Assembly (NCBI GenBank): GCA_051744845.1
Contig: JBNJDJ010000009.1
Location: 1 to 44,128 of the forward strand
Direction of reading: 5' to 3'
From: JBNJDJ01 sp051744845
Lineage (GTDB): Bacteria > Bacillota > Clostridia > Peptostreptococcales > Acidaminobacteraceae
Length of the DNA: 44,128 nt
Shown one piece after another: positions 25,263-34,275 of this stretch. Numbering within the stretch: the stretch's first letter is position 1; each line of letters starts with the position of its first letter. The notes below the pieces were generated by a model. It worked only from the letters and a program-made list of their open reading frames with translations. It was not told where the DNA came from and ran no database searches. The translations under genes were made by a program, and so were the position numbers.

Positions 25263-26834
25263 TTATTGTAATGGAGAAACTAATCTCCCAAATGCTTCTA
25301 AAAACTTTTCATATATTGGTCTTTGTAAATGTTTTTGCAAATTAATTTCCTTTGAATCTTTTAAATCTTTTAAATAATTTTCTTCTAATGTTTTTACCAC
25401 TTCTTTATCATAAATAAAAGCATTTATTTCATAATTTATTTCTAATGATCTATAATCAAAATTTGCAGTTCCTACAGTTGCTACAGTTGAATCTACCAAT
25501 ATAGATTTTGAATGAATAAAACCTTTTTCATAAGTATATATTTTAACTCCAGCTCTAAGTAATTGCTCTATATTATCTCTGCTAGACCAATATACTAAAA
25601 AATGATCAGGCTTATTAGGAATTATTATTCTTACATCTACTCCACTTAAAGCCGCTGATATAAGACCTGTTCTTAAAGATGGATCTGGAACTAAATATGG
25701 TGTGTTTATCCATATTCTTTTATTGGCTTTAGTTATCATTGTAAAGTAACCTTTCATAATACACTGCCATTTTGAATCTGGTCCACTCGAAACAATTTGT
25801 ATTAAACTATCGCCATATTTTTTTTCAATTTTAGGAAAATACTTATCATCATCAATTTTTTCATTAGATACATAATACCAATCTTTTAAAAATATATTTT
25901 GAATACTTAAAACAGATTGGCCTTGAATTTTTAAATGAGTATCTCTCCAAAAACCTAAATACTTATTTTTACCTAAATATTCATCACCTATATTTAATCC
26001 ACCAACATAACCTGTTTTTCCATCTATTGTAATTATTTTTCTGTGATTTCTATAATTAAAATCTCTAGATAATAATGGAAATAAAACTGGCGAAAAAGGA
26101 TACACTTCAACTCCTGCTTGTTTAAGTTGAGTAACATATTTTTTAGGTAGTTTCCAACAACCTACACTATCATAAATAACTCTTACCTCAACACCTTGTT
26201 TAGCTTTATTAATTAAAACATCTTTAAATTTATTACCTATATCATCATCCTTTATAATAAAAAATTCAAAGTGAATAAATTTTTTAGCAGATTTTAAATC
26301 TTTAATCATTTTATAATAAGTTCTAGTCCCATTTTCTAAAACTTCTATTTTATTATTTTCACTAAAAGGAGCTTGTGCATTATTTATAAATAATTTTATT
26401 AAATGTTTATCTAAATATTCTTGTTCAACTGAATCACCAATATTTAAATAATCTAATAACTCATTTTGTAACATTATATTTTCATTATTATTAACTGAAA
26501 AACTTTTAAATTTTTTTCTGATTGTTCTACCAAAGAGTATATAAAATATAAAACCGACAAAAGGCATTAATATTAAAATAAGTAGCCAAGATAAAGTAGT
26601 AGATGGATCTTTAGATTCTAAAAAAATTACAACTCCAATTAAAAATATATAAATTAAAAAAAATACATTTACAAACTTTTTAACTGTTAAAAATCCTCTT
26701 GTGTCCCACAAAAACCAATCAGATCCTAATAAAAAAAGTTGAATAACAAAATATATAAATAAAATTAAAATAGTCACTATTGAAATAGATTTTATTTTCT
26801 TTTCTCGTTTTTTGAAAAAATCTATAATTTTCAT
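25263..26834 (-). CDS. cls: Cardiolipin synthase (phospholipase D family)
   Basis: A 523-residue membrane enzyme that condenses phosphatidylglycerol to cardiolipin. It has two or three N-terminal hydrophobic helices (about 17-38, 48-68, 78-98) followed by two PLD repeats. The HKD motifs are H-R-K-I-I-T-I-D-G and H-S-K-S-I-L-V-D-S, each followed by the G-G or G-T-A-N turn. The length and arrangement are typical of bacterial Cls. The start ATG 26834 follows AAAGGAG, with an extended -10 promoter upstream. Co-transcribed with lspA. Confidence 0.95.
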   Translation of the reverse strand: MKIIDFFKKREKKIKSISIVTILILFIYFVIQLFLLGSDWFLWDTRGFLTVKKFVNVFFLIYIFLIGVVIFLESKDPSTTLSWLLILILMPFVGFIFYILFGRTIRKKFKSFSVNNNENIMLQNELLDYLNIGDSVEQEYLDKHLIKLFINNAQAPFSENNKIEVLENGTRTYYKMIKDLKSAKKFIHFEFFIIKDDDIGNKFKDVLINKAKQGVEVRVIYDSVGCWKLPKKYVTQLKQAGVEVYPFSPVLFPLLSRDFNYRNHRKIITIDGKTGYVGGLNIGDEYLGKNKYLGFWRDTHLKIQGQSVLSIQNIFLKDWYYVSNEKIDDDKYFPKIEKKYGDSLIQIVSSGPDSKWQCIMKGYFTMITKANKRIWINTPYLVPDPSLRTGLISAALSGVDVRIIIPNKPDHFLVYWSSRDNIEQLLRAGVKIYTYEKGFIHSKSILVDSTVATVGTANFDYRSLEINYEINAFIYDKEVVKTLEENYLKDLKDSKEINLQKHLQRPIYEKFLEAFGRLVSPLQ

Positions 26835-26860
26835 ATTTCTCCTTTATTCAATCTATAATA

Positions 26861-26866
26861 ATTATA
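26861..26866 (-). promoter_or_regulatory. Extended -10 promoter of cls-lspA
   Basis: Minus strand TGA-TATAAT, a consensus -10 with TG extension, 27 bases before the cls start. The -35 region is weak (TTTTAA). Confidence 0.55.
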
Positions 26867-26902
26867 TCATAACATAATATTTATTAAAAAAGAATAGTTT
26901 GC

Positions 26903-26935
26903 AAAAAAAAATCGATTATTTAAAACCGACTTTTT
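26903..26935 (-). terminator. Terminator of the aro operon
   Basis: Minus strand stem AAAGTCGGTTT paired with AATCGATTT through two G-U pairs, followed by a long T run, immediately after the aroE stop. Confidence 0.75.
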
Positions 26936-26938
26936 TTA

Positions 26939-27688
26939 TTACTTAAGTTTTTTATAAATTTTTTCAATCAATATATTATCAATCTCAATGTTATTCCAAA
27001 TTTCCTCTGCTTTAACTGCTTGACCTATTAGCATATATAAACCATTTGCATATTTTAAATTATTTTTTTTAGCATATTTTAAAAATAAAGTTTCTAAAGG
27101 ATTATATATTAAATCAACAGCTACTTTATATTTTGAAATAATTTCGTTATCAACAGGAGTTTCATTTATATTAGGATACATACCTACTGGTGTTGTATTT
27201 ATTAAAATGTCTCCTTTTATATTTTTTAAATCATTATAATCAATTATATTTTTACCTTTTTTAGACCTTGATACACTAATTATTTTCTTAGCATTGTTTT
27301 TTTTCAAGTAATATTTTACAGCTTTACTCGCCCCACCGGTCCCTAAAATAACACAAATCTTTTTATTTACTTTGATATTTTTTACATTTAACATTTTCTT
27401 GAATCCAAAATAGTCTGTATTATAACCTTTTTTATTGTATATTGTATTTACTGCTCCAATAGATTTAGCCTCTTTTGATAATGACTTTAAAATAGGCTTC
27501 ACAGTTTCTTTATAAGGTATAGTTACATTTAACCCATCATATTTTTCTATATATTTTTTTATATCTTTAGGAGATGTCTCAATCAAATCATACTTCCCAT
27601 TAATATCTAATTCTTTAAAAATAATTTTATGAATATCAGGTGATTTAGAATGAGATAATTTTTCTCCTAATAACCCAAAATTTTTCAT
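26939..27688 (-). CDS. aroE: Shikimate dehydrogenase
   Basis: A 249-residue NADPH-dependent enzyme reducing 3-dehydroshikimate to shikimate. Motifs: the substrate loop L-S-H-S-K-S-P-D-I-H, N-V-T-I-P-Y-K-E-T with the catalytic Lys, G-A-V-N-T-I, the dinucleotide loop G-T-G-G-A-S-K-A, and the C-terminal N-G-L-Y-M-L-I-G-Q-A. It is slightly shorter than the typical 270-280 residues. The start codon shares one base with the pheA stop (TAATG), so translation is coupled. It is the last gene of the aro operon, followed by a terminator. Confidence 0.96.
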   Translation of the reverse strand: MKNFGLLGEKLSHSKSPDIHKIIFKELDINGKYDLIETSPKDIKKYIEKYDGLNVTIPYKETVKPILKSLSKEAKSIGAVNTIYNKKGYNTDYFGFKKMLNVKNIKVNKKICVILGTGGASKAVKYYLKKNNAKKIISVSRSKKGKNIIDYNDLKNIKGDILINTTPVGMYPNINETPVDNEIISKYKVAVDLIYNPLETLFLKYAKKNNLKYANGLYMLIGQAVKAEEIWNNIEIDNILIEKIYKKLK

Positions 27689-28788
27689 TACTTATCTCCT
27701 TTATAATTTCCAAATATTTTCATACTTACTACATTTTGCCTTACATTTTTCAAAGCTTCTTTTATATTTTCATCTTCTAAATTCCCTTTAATATCAACAT
27801 AAAAATAATATTCAAAAGGCGAATCTAAAATCGGTCTAGATTCAATTTTATATAAATTAATATTGTTTTCATTAAATACTTTTAAAACATCGTATAAACT
27901 TCCTGGAGTATGTTTAACACTAAACCCTAAAGAAAGTTTATTAGCATCTTTTATTTTTAATTGTCTTTTAGATATAATAATAAATCTAGTAATATTTTTA
28001 GAATTATAGTTAATATTACTTCTTAAAATATTTAAACCATAAATCTCACTTGCTTCTTTAGAAGCAATAGCAGCAATATCTGTTTTTTTAGATTTACTAA
28101 CATTATATGCACTAACAGATGTATTTTCTTTATTTATATACTCTAAATTATTTTTTCGTAAAAATTCTTTAGATTGTTTTATTGCTTGTGGATGTGAATA
28201 AACAGTGTTTATATCTTTTAATTCAACTCCTTTTTTTGCAAGCAAGTGATGTCTAATCTCTATACTTTTTTCACCCACAATATTTAAATCATATTTTCTA
28301 AGTAAATCATACACTTCTATAATAGAACCAGTTGAAGTATTTTCAATAGGTAAAATTCCATAATCTAATTTTGATTCATTAACTTTCTTAAAAATTATTT
28401 CAAAATCTTTGAAACTTATAAATTCTTTATCACCAAAATATTTTTTAGCAGCTATATAACTAAAAGAACCTTTTTTTCCAAGATAACCTATTTTTTCACA
28501 AGAATCTTCATTGATTATATTATCATATTTTTCTTGTTGATATTTCTTAGATGAATTCATTAAATATACGAAAAAATCTTTTACAAAAGGTTTTAACTCT
28601 TTATTTTTAACTAACCCTACTTTTTGTTTTAAAATCTTTTCTTCCCTTTTAGGATCATAAATTTTTTTATTATTCTTTTTTTTGTTTTCTATTACCTTTT
28701 CAACCAAATCCATTCTTTTTAAAAATAAATCTAATATTTCTTTATCAACTTTATCAATATTTTTTCTTAATTCATCTAATCTTGCCAT
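27688..28788 (-). CDS. pheA: Chorismate mutase-prephenate dehydratase (P-protein)
   Basis: A 366-residue bifunctional enzyme converting chorismate to phenylpyruvate. An AroQ-type chorismate mutase domain (about 1-80, L-R-x-x-I-D-x-V-D-x-E-I-L-D-L-F) is followed by prephenate dehydratase (about 95-270), with E-N-T-S-T-G-S-I and the catalytic T-R-F. A C-terminal ACT domain (about 285-360) carries the E-S-R-P motif linked to Phe feedback binding. So Phe can act both allosterically here and through the leader upstream of the operon. I start it at ATG 28788 behind AGAAGG, overlapping the aroC end by 13 bases. An upstream in-frame start lacks a site and would extend far into aroC. Confidence 0.95.
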   Translation of the reverse strand: MARLDELRKNIDKVDKEILDLFLKRMDLVEKVIENKKKNNKKIYDPKREEKILKQKVGLVKNKELKPFVKDFFVYLMNSSKKYQQEKYDNIINEDSCEKIGYLGKKGSFSYIAAKKYFGDKEFISFKDFEIIFKKVNESKLDYGILPIENTSTGSIIEVYDLLRKYDLNIVGEKSIEIRHHLLAKKGVELKDINTVYSHPQAIKQSKEFLRKNNLEYINKENTSVSAYNVSKSKKTDIAAIASKEASEIYGLNILRSNINYNSKNITRFIIISKRQLKIKDANKLSLGFSVKHTPGSLYDVLKVFNENNINLYKIESRPILDSPFEYYFYVDIKGNLEDENIKEALKNVRQNVVSMKIFGNYKGDK

Positions 28789-29873
28789 ATTTTTCCTTCT
28801 AATAATAAATCCAAAGTTGCAATAGCCATACAAGACTCAACTACAACTAAAGCTCGCGGAACTATACAAGGGTCATGTCTACCTTCAATTTTTAATTCAG
28901 TATTTTTTTGTTTTTCAATATCTATAGTTCTTTGTTTTAATCCAATAGAAGGAGTAGGTTTAAAAGCAACTTTTAAGTTAATTGGAACCCCATTACTTAT
29001 TCCTCCAACTATTCCTCCATTATTATTAGAATAAGCTTTAATATTTTTATCTTCATCATAAAAATATTCATCATTAGCTTCTTTACCAGTCATTTCACTT
29101 ATTTGAAAACCACTACCAAATTCTACCCCTTTTACACCAGGAATAGAAAAAATTAACTTAGATAATTTTGATTCAATTGAATCAAATAAAGGTTGACCTA
29201 AACCTGCAGGGATATTTAAAATAGTTCCTTCTACAACTCCTCCTACTGAATTATTTTGCTCTTTATATTTTAAAATTTCTTTTTCCATAATATCTGATTT
29301 TTCTATATCTAATGTAGGTATTTTCTCAGATTTCAATCTATCAAACATCTCTTTGTTTAAATCTCTCTTTTCAAAACTTCTATCTTTTACATTTTTTATT
29401 GATTTTATATGACTACCAATTAAAATATTTTTATTTTTTAAAATTTGTTTAGCTATAGCACCTGCAAAAACTAAAGGAGCTGTTAATCTTCCGGAAAACT
29501 GTCCTCCTCCTCTATGATCATTAAATCCTTTATATTTTTTATTTGCCGATAGATCAGAATGGCCTGGACGCATTTTTCTTTTTAATAAACTATAATCTTT
29601 TGATCGAGTATTTTTATTTTGTATAATACCACATATGGCTGCTCCAGTAGTTTTATCTTCAAATATTCCACTTTGAATATCAACTATATCTCCTTCTTTT
29701 CTAGAAGTAGATATTTTATATTTCCCTGGTTTTCTCCTATCCATCTCTTTTTTTACTTTTTTTAAATCAATACTAAGTCCAGGTTTAATTCCTTCAATAA
29801 CTACTCCTATAGATTTTCCATGAGACTCACCAAAAACAGTAAGTTTATAGTTTTTTCCAATTGTATTACTCAT
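28776..29873 (-). CDS. aroC: Chorismate synthase
   Basis: A 365-residue FMN-dependent enzyme making chorismate from EPSP. The three family signatures are present: G-E-S-H-G-K-S-I-G near the N-terminus, G-H-S-D-L followed by H-R-G-G-G-Q-F-S-G-R-x-T-A around 110-135, and the C-terminal G-R-H-D-P-C-I-V-P-R-A. The start ATG 29873 follows GGAGGTG and overlaps the aroA end by 8 bases. Confidence 0.98.
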   Translation of the reverse strand: MSNTIGKNYKLTVFGESHGKSIGVVIEGIKPGLSIDLKKVKKEMDRRKPGKYKISTSRKEGDIVDIQSGIFEDKTTGAAICGIIQNKNTRSKDYSLLKRKMRPGHSDLSANKKYKGFNDHRGGGQFSGRLTAPLVFAGAIAKQILKNKNILIGSHIKSIKNVKDRSFEKRDLNKEMFDRLKSEKIPTLDIEKSDIMEKEILKYKEQNNSVGGVVEGTILNIPAGLGQPLFDSIESKLSKLIFSIPGVKGVEFGSGFQISEMTGKEANDEYFYDEDKNIKAYSNNNGGIVGGISNGVPINLKVAFKPTPSIGLKQRTIDIEKQKNTELKIEGRHDPCIVPRALVVVESCMAIATLDLLLEGKIWQD

Positions 29874-31146
29874 CCACTACACCTCCTAATTTTACTAAAT
29901 CTTGATAAAAATGAGGATATGATTTTTCAACTGCCATTGGATTATTTATAGTTATTTTACCACTTGCTTTCTTAGAAGCTATTGATAAAGCCATAGCAAT
30001 TCTATGATCATTCCAACTATCAACTTCTCCACCTTTTAAACTATCAATTGGTTTAATAATTAATCCATCTTTAGTTTCCTTTATATTACCACCTATTTTA
30101 TTAAGTTCACTAGATATAGCTTTTAATCTATCTGATTCTTTTATTCTAAGTCTTTCTGCATTTATAATTTGACTTTTACTATCGCAAAAGCTTAGTAAAA
30201 CTGCTAAAATAGGAACTAAATCTGGACAATCCTTAACATCAACTTTTATACCTTTTAAATTACTTTTTTCTGTTATTACCAATCCTTTATCTATAAATTT
30301 AAAATTCCCACCAATCTTTTTTACTATATCGAGTATAGCCTTATCTCCTTGCAGTGAATCTTTATTTAAACCTTTTAAAGAAATATCATTACCTAAAAGG
30401 TTTGATACAATAAAAAATGCTGCTTGAGAATAATCTCCTGGTACAAAATAATCTCTTGAAACATATTTTTGATCTCCTGGGATTTTAAATTCTTTATAAT
30501 CATTATTTATAATTTTTATACCAAATTTTTTTAACACATCTAATGTTAAGTCTACATACCCTTTAGACTCTAAATTTTTAGTTATTTTAATAACTGAGTC
30601 TCCTTTTAAAAGAGGTAATACAAACATTAAACCTGTAATAAACTGAGAAGAAATATCTCCTGCAAGTTTATATTCTCCAGGCTTTAATTTTCCACTTACT
30701 TTTAAAGGCAAATTGTTATTATCTGTTTTATATTTAATACCTTTTTCATCAAATATCTTATAATAAGAATCCAAAGGTCTTTCTATCAGTTTATTTTTAC
30801 CTGTATATGTAACTTTAGAATCAACTAATGTAAAAAATGGAACTAAAAATCTTAATGTAGAACCTGATTCATTACAAAATATTTCGTCTGATTTTAATTT
30901 CAAATCCTTTTTACCTGATATTTTTAAAACTTTTCTATTATTAATACCTTCTTCAATATTAATTTTAACTCCAAAACTTTTCATAGCTTCAATTGTTGCC
31001 AAAATATCTTCACTTAAAATTATATTTTCTATTTTACTTTCTCCTTTTGCTAAAGAAGCTGCAATAATCGCTCTGTGACTTAAACTCTTTGACGGGGGGA
31101 TATTAATAGAACCTTTTAAATTACTTTTCCTTATTATTTTTTTCAT
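29866..31146 (-). CDS. aroA: EPSP synthase (3-phosphoshikimate 1-carboxyvinyltransferase)
   Basis: A 426-residue enzyme joining PEP to shikimate-3-phosphate. Motifs: P-P-S-K-S-L-S-H-R-A at the N-terminus, N-E-S-G-S-T-L-R-F around 90-98 (family form N-x-G-T-x-x-R), the I-S-S-Q-F-I-T-G segment, D-C-P-D-L-V-P, and R-I-K-E-S-D-R. The N-E-S-G-S-T version differs from the N-A-G-T of enterobacterial enzymes and resembles class II-like sequences. The start ATG 31146 follows TAGGAGT inside the aroB end (26-base overlap). Confidence 0.97.
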   Translation of the reverse strand: MKKIIRKSNLKGSINIPPSKSLSHRAIIAASLAKGESKIENIILSEDILATIEAMKSFGVKINIEEGINNRKVLKISGKKDLKLKSDEIFCNESGSTLRFLVPFFTLVDSKVTYTGKNKLIERPLDSYYKIFDEKGIKYKTDNNNLPLKVSGKLKPGEYKLAGDISSQFITGLMFVLPLLKGDSVIKITKNLESKGYVDLTLDVLKKFGIKIINNDYKEFKIPGDQKYVSRDYFVPGDYSQAAFFIVSNLLGNDISLKGLNKDSLQGDKAILDIVKKIGGNFKFIDKGLVITEKSNLKGIKVDVKDCPDLVPILAVLLSFCDSKSQIINAERLRIKESDRLKAISSELNKIGGNIKETKDGLIIKPIDSLKGGEVDSWNDHRIAMALSIASKKASGKITINNPMAVEKSYPHFYQDLVKLGGVVDE

Positions 31147-32191
31147 AATCTACTCCTAAAAACTCTTCTAATTGACTTATTTTAATTCGTTTTATATAAG
31201 CTTTCCCGATATCTTTTAATAATATTAAATTTAGTTTATTATTTAATATTTTTTTATCCATTTTTATATATTTTATTAACTCATTTAGTTTAAAAGATTT
31301 AATTTTAAAATTATATTTTTCTAAAATCTCATATATTTTTTTAGATGTATTTTTTTTAGTCAAACCTTTTTTTTCTGAAATCTTAGTTATTTCTAACATT
31401 CCTATAGCAATTGCTTCACCATGAGATATCTCATTTACTTTTAGCTTTTTTTCAATAGCATGTCCTATTGTATGACCAAAATTTAAAATCATCCTTATTG
31501 ATTTATCATATTCATCTTTTTGAACAACATCTTTTTTAACCTTTAATGATTTATAAAGTATATCTTCTATATCTTTATACAACTTTTCAAAATTTGAATA
31601 ATTTAATAAATTATAAAATAACTTACTATCTTTTATAAGACTGTGTTTGATTAATTCTCCAAGTCCAGATTTTATTTCTCTAGAATCTAGGGTAAGTAAA
31701 AATTCTGGATCAATAATTACTTTTATAGGTTGATAAAAATTACCTACTAAATTTTTTCCTCCATTAGCATTAATAGCTACTTTACCTCCAATAGAGCTAT
31801 CTACTTGAGAAAGAAGTGTAGTAGGAACTTGTAAAAATTTAATTCCTCTAAGAAGTGTAGCTGCAACAAATCCTCCAAGATCACCTACAACTCCTCCACC
31901 TAGAGTTATGATTAAATCTGATCTAGTAATGTTAGAACTTAATAATGAAGTACACACTTTTTTATAAGTTTCAAAACTTTTACTTTTTTCACCTGGTACT
32001 ACTTTAACTATCTTTTTAAAATCCATCTTTTTTATTTTTTCTTCATATAAGTTATATACATTTTGATCAGTTATTATAAATAAGTTATCATACTCAACAT
32101 TTGAGATATTTTCTTTTATATTTTCAAAAATACCTTTTTTAATCAAAATATCATAAGACCCATTAGCATGTTTTAGATTTAAAGTTTTCAT
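31121..32191 (-). CDS. aroB: 3-dehydroquinate synthase
   Basis: A 356-residue NAD- and metal-dependent enzyme cyclising DAHP to 3-dehydroquinate. It shows G-G-G-V-V-G-D-L-G-G-F-V-A-A-T, R-G-I-K-F-L-Q-V-P-T-T-L-L-S-Q-V-D-S-S-I-G-G-K, and the metal ligands around E-L-I-K-H, L-N-F-G-H-T-I-G-H-A and H-G-E-A-I-A-I-G. The start ATG 32191 lies 29 bases inside tyrA with a distant AGG. Expression is therefore probably coupled to tyrA translation. Confidence 0.97.
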   Translation of the reverse strand: MKTLNLKHANGSYDILIKKGIFENIKENISNVEYDNLFIITDQNVYNLYEEKIKKMDFKKIVKVVPGEKSKSFETYKKVCTSLLSSNITRSDLIITLGGGVVGDLGGFVAATLLRGIKFLQVPTTLLSQVDSSIGGKVAINANGGKNLVGNFYQPIKVIIDPEFLLTLDSREIKSGLGELIKHSLIKDSKLFYNLLNYSNFEKLYKDIEDILYKSLKVKKDVVQKDEYDKSIRMILNFGHTIGHAIEKKLKVNEISHGEAIAIGMLEITKISEKKGLTKKNTSKKIYEILEKYNFKIKSFKLNELIKYIKMDKKILNNKLNLILLKDIGKAYIKRIKISQLEEFLGVDYEKNNKEK

Positions 32192-33005
32192 TTTTTAAAT
32201 ATTCCTCTCTTTTCTTACGAGTCTCTAATAAATATTTTTCTAATAAATCTTTATCATCTTTTTCTAAAAGTTTAATAACTTTGTCCATTTCTTTTTTTAA
32301 ATTAATCATATGATTTGTAAGTTCCTCTTTATTAGATAAAAATAATTCAGACCAAAGGTCTTCATTTATTAAGCTAACTCTAGTTACATCATTAAAGCTA
32401 TTTCCTACAAATTTTTTAGTATCATCAAATTTGTTTAACCTAGTAACAGCAGATGCTATAATATGAGGCAATTGACTAGTTAAACCTATCATTTTATCGT
32501 GTCTATCAATAGATATTTCCACAAATTTTGCTTCTAAAGATTTAACAACTTCTTTTAATAAATCATATCTTTTATCTTTGACTTTATTCATAACTAAATA
32601 ATTTGCATCTACAAATAAATTTTTTTCAGAATTATTAAACCCTCCTTCTTCTCTACCTGCCATAGGATGAGCTGGTATAAAAAGTTGAGATTTATCAATT
32701 ATTTTATTAATCCTTTTTAAAATATCACCTTTTACTCCTGAAACATCAGTAATTAATACATCTTTTTTTAATCTATCTTTATTATTTTTTATAAATTTAA
32801 CAGTATCTTTAGGATAAAGACAAACTATTAAAATATCTGCAATTTTTAGTTTGTCTTTATCTGTTTTATTTATTATACCTTTTTTTATTGCTTTTTTTAA
32901 TACTAATTTATTTTTGTCTATTCCAAATACATTAAAATCAGTATCTTTTAACTTTTTAGCAATAGAACCGCCTATTAAACCTAAACCTACAATAGTTATA
33001 TTCAT
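32163..33005 (-). CDS. tyrA: Prephenate dehydrogenase
   Basis: A 280-residue NAD-dependent enzyme that makes 4-hydroxyphenylpyruvate for tyrosine. The N-terminal Rossmann loop V-G-L-G-L-I-G-G-S-I-A and the catalytic H-P-M-A-G-R-E segment (about 113-119) are present. A H-x-x-x-x-x-x-T-S-Q-L-P-H helix follows. No C-terminal ACT domain is visible, so Tyr feedback on this enzyme is less likely than control at the DAHP synthase or by attenuation. It starts 3 bases after the aroF stop. Confidence 0.95.
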   Translation of the reverse strand: MNITIVGLGLIGGSIAKKLKDTDFNVFGIDKNKLVLKKAIKKGIINKTDKDKLKIADILIVCLYPKDTVKFIKNNKDRLKKDVLITDVSGVKGDILKRINKIIDKSQLFIPAHPMAGREEGGFNNSEKNLFVDANYLVMNKVKDKRYDLLKEVVKSLEAKFVEISIDRHDKMIGLTSQLPHIIASAVTRLNKFDDTKKFVGNSFNDVTRVSLINEDLWSELFLSNKEELTNHMINLKKEMDKVIKLLEKDDKDLLEKYLLETRKKREEYLKNENFKSKTC

Positions 33006-33008
33006 AGA

Positions 33009-34019
33009 TTATTCCTGAAATTCTTTCCCAATAATAGTTTCCATCTTTCTTAAATCATTCATTAAACTGTCAAACCTTTCAGGAATTAAAGACTGAGGAC
33101 CATCTGATAAAGCTTCATCTGGTTTATTATGAACTTCAACCATTAAACCATCTGCTCCAACTACTGCTGCAGCTTTAGCTAAATCTTTTACCATCCACCA
33201 TTTTCCTGTAGCGTGCGAAGGATCAATTATTATAGGTAAATGGCTTAATTTTTTAATAGCAATAACTGAAGATAAATCTAATGTATTTCTTGTGAAATCT
33301 TCAAATGTTCTAATCCCTCTTTCACATAATATAACATTAGGATTCCCTTGAGACATTACGTATTCAGCTGCCATTAAAAATTCTTTTATTGTAGAAGACA
33401 TACCTCTTTTTAATAAAACTGGTTTTTTAGTTTTACCTACAGCTTTTAAAAGATCAAAGTTTTGCATATTTCTTGCACCAATTTGTAATACATCTACATC
33501 ATACTTTAAAAAAAGTGGTAATAAATCAGCAGACATTAACTCTGTAACAATAGGTAGTCCTGTTTTTTCTCTAGCTTTTACCAAAAGTTTTAACCCTTCT
33601 TCTCTAAGACCTTGAAAACTGTAAGGAGATGTTCTAGGTTTAAATGCTCCCCCTCTTAAAAAATTAGCTCCACTTTTTTTAATAGATTCAGAAATTTCTG
33701 TTAATTGCTCTTCACTCTCTACTGCACAAGGTCCTGCAATTACACCAAATTTATCTCCACCAATTTGCTTTGAGCCAATATTAACTATAGTATCAGTTTC
33801 TTTAAATAACCTATTAGTTTTCTTAAAAGGTTCTTTAATAGTTACAACCTCTTCCACAGTACTATCTTTTCTAACTATATCTAAATTCTTTTTAGATAAA
33901 TCTCCTAAAATACCTACTTTCTTTCCATCTAGATCATGAAACTCAACTCTCTTTTGTAACTTTGAAATCCTATCTTTAATACCTGCCATATCTTTTTTCT
34001 TTTTAACCTTAACTATCAT
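33009..34019 (-). CDS. aroF: DAHP synthase, type Iβ with N-terminal ferredoxin-like domain
   Basis: A 336-residue enzyme catalysing the first step of the shikimate pathway (PEP + erythrose-4-phosphate). Residues 1-70 resemble the ferredoxin-like regulatory domain of Thermotoga-type DAHP synthase, which there mediates Tyr/Phe inhibition. The catalytic barrel has G-P-C-A-V-E-S, R-G-G-A-F-K-P-R-T-S-P-Y-S-F-Q-G, Q-I-G-A-R-N-M-Q-N, K-R-G-M, and I-D-P-S-H-A-T-G. The start ATG 34019 follows AGGAGG, which lies only about 10 bases after the second leader terminator. First structural gene of the aro operon. Confidence 0.97.
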   Translation of the reverse strand: MIVKVKKKKDMAGIKDRISKLQKRVEFHDLDGKKVGILGDLSKKNLDIVRKDSTVEEVVTIKEPFKKTNRLFKETDTIVNIGSKQIGGDKFGVIAGPCAVESEEQLTEISESIKKSGANFLRGGAFKPRTSPYSFQGLREEGLKLLVKAREKTGLPIVTELMSADLLPLFLKYDVDVLQIGARNMQNFDLLKAVGKTKKPVLLKRGMSSTIKEFLMAAEYVMSQGNPNVILCERGIRTFEDFTRNTLDLSSVIAIKKLSHLPIIIDPSHATGKWWMVKDLAKAAAVVGADGLMVEVHNKPDEALSDGPQSLIPERFDSLMNDLRKMETIIGKEFQE

Positions 34020-34039
34020 AAAATCCTCCTTTTAAATAA

Positions 34040-34067
34040 CAAAAGGCACATCCATAAGGATGCGCCT
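34040..34067 (-). terminator. Attenuator terminator 2, before aroF
   Basis: Minus strand AGGCGCATCC, loop TTAT, GGATGTGCCT (10 bp with one G-U), followed by TTTGTTATTT. It ends just before the aroF ribosome binding site. It is related to terminator 1, with the inner AGG..CATCC.TAT.GG.TG..CCT framework shared and the variable stem positions changed in a pairing-preserving way. The U tract is interrupted by a G, so it may be leakier than terminator 1. Confidence 0.85.
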
Positions 34068-34111
34068 ATCTCTAAAATATCCCTTACTTTTAAAATAATT
34101 TATTTGAATGT

Positions 34112-34189
34112 TTAAGTGCCAGCGCTAAAATAGCCCCAGAAATAAAAAGTATAATAAAATTCATTAAATAAATTAGTTGAAGTAAGCAT
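34112..34189 (-). CDS. Aromatic leader peptide 2 (25 aa)
   Basis: A 25-codon ORF, ATG at 34187-34189 and TAA at 34112-34114, with GGAG seven bases upstream of the start. Ten of 25 residues are aromatic (5 Phe, 4 Tyr, 1 Trp), concentrated in F-Y-Y-T-F-Y-F-W-G-Y-F (residues 11-21). It lies between terminators 1 and 2 on the aro mRNA. Position and composition fit a leader peptide whose translation senses charged tRNA(Phe) and tRNA(Tyr). The segment from residue 13 to 21 aligns without gaps with leader peptide 1, including W18-G19-Y20-F21. Possible antiterminator pairings are weaker here: GGCAC at the ORF end with GTGCC in the 3' arm, or TAAGGGAT (34086-34079) with ATCCTTA (34060-34054) through one bulge. 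Confidence 0.85.
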   Translation of the reverse strand: MLTSTNLFNEFYYTFYFWGYFSAGT

Positions 34190-34210
34190 AATTTTTCTCC
34201 TTTGTATATT

Positions 34211-34239
34211 AAAAAAGGTTCACCCATACGGATGAACCT
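34211..34239 (-). terminator. Attenuator terminator 1, between the two leader ORFs
   Basis: Minus strand AGGTTCATCC, loop GTAT, GGGTGAACCT (10 bp with one G-U), then a run of Ts. It lies 36 bases after the stop codon of leader ORF 1 and 22 bases before leader ORF 2. Its 5' arm plus loop (CATCCGTA, 34234-34227) is also perfectly complementary to UACGGAUG at the end of leader ORF 1. Confidence 0.92.
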
Positions 34240-34275
34240 AAATAGACATAATTAATTTTTTATAATTATATATAA

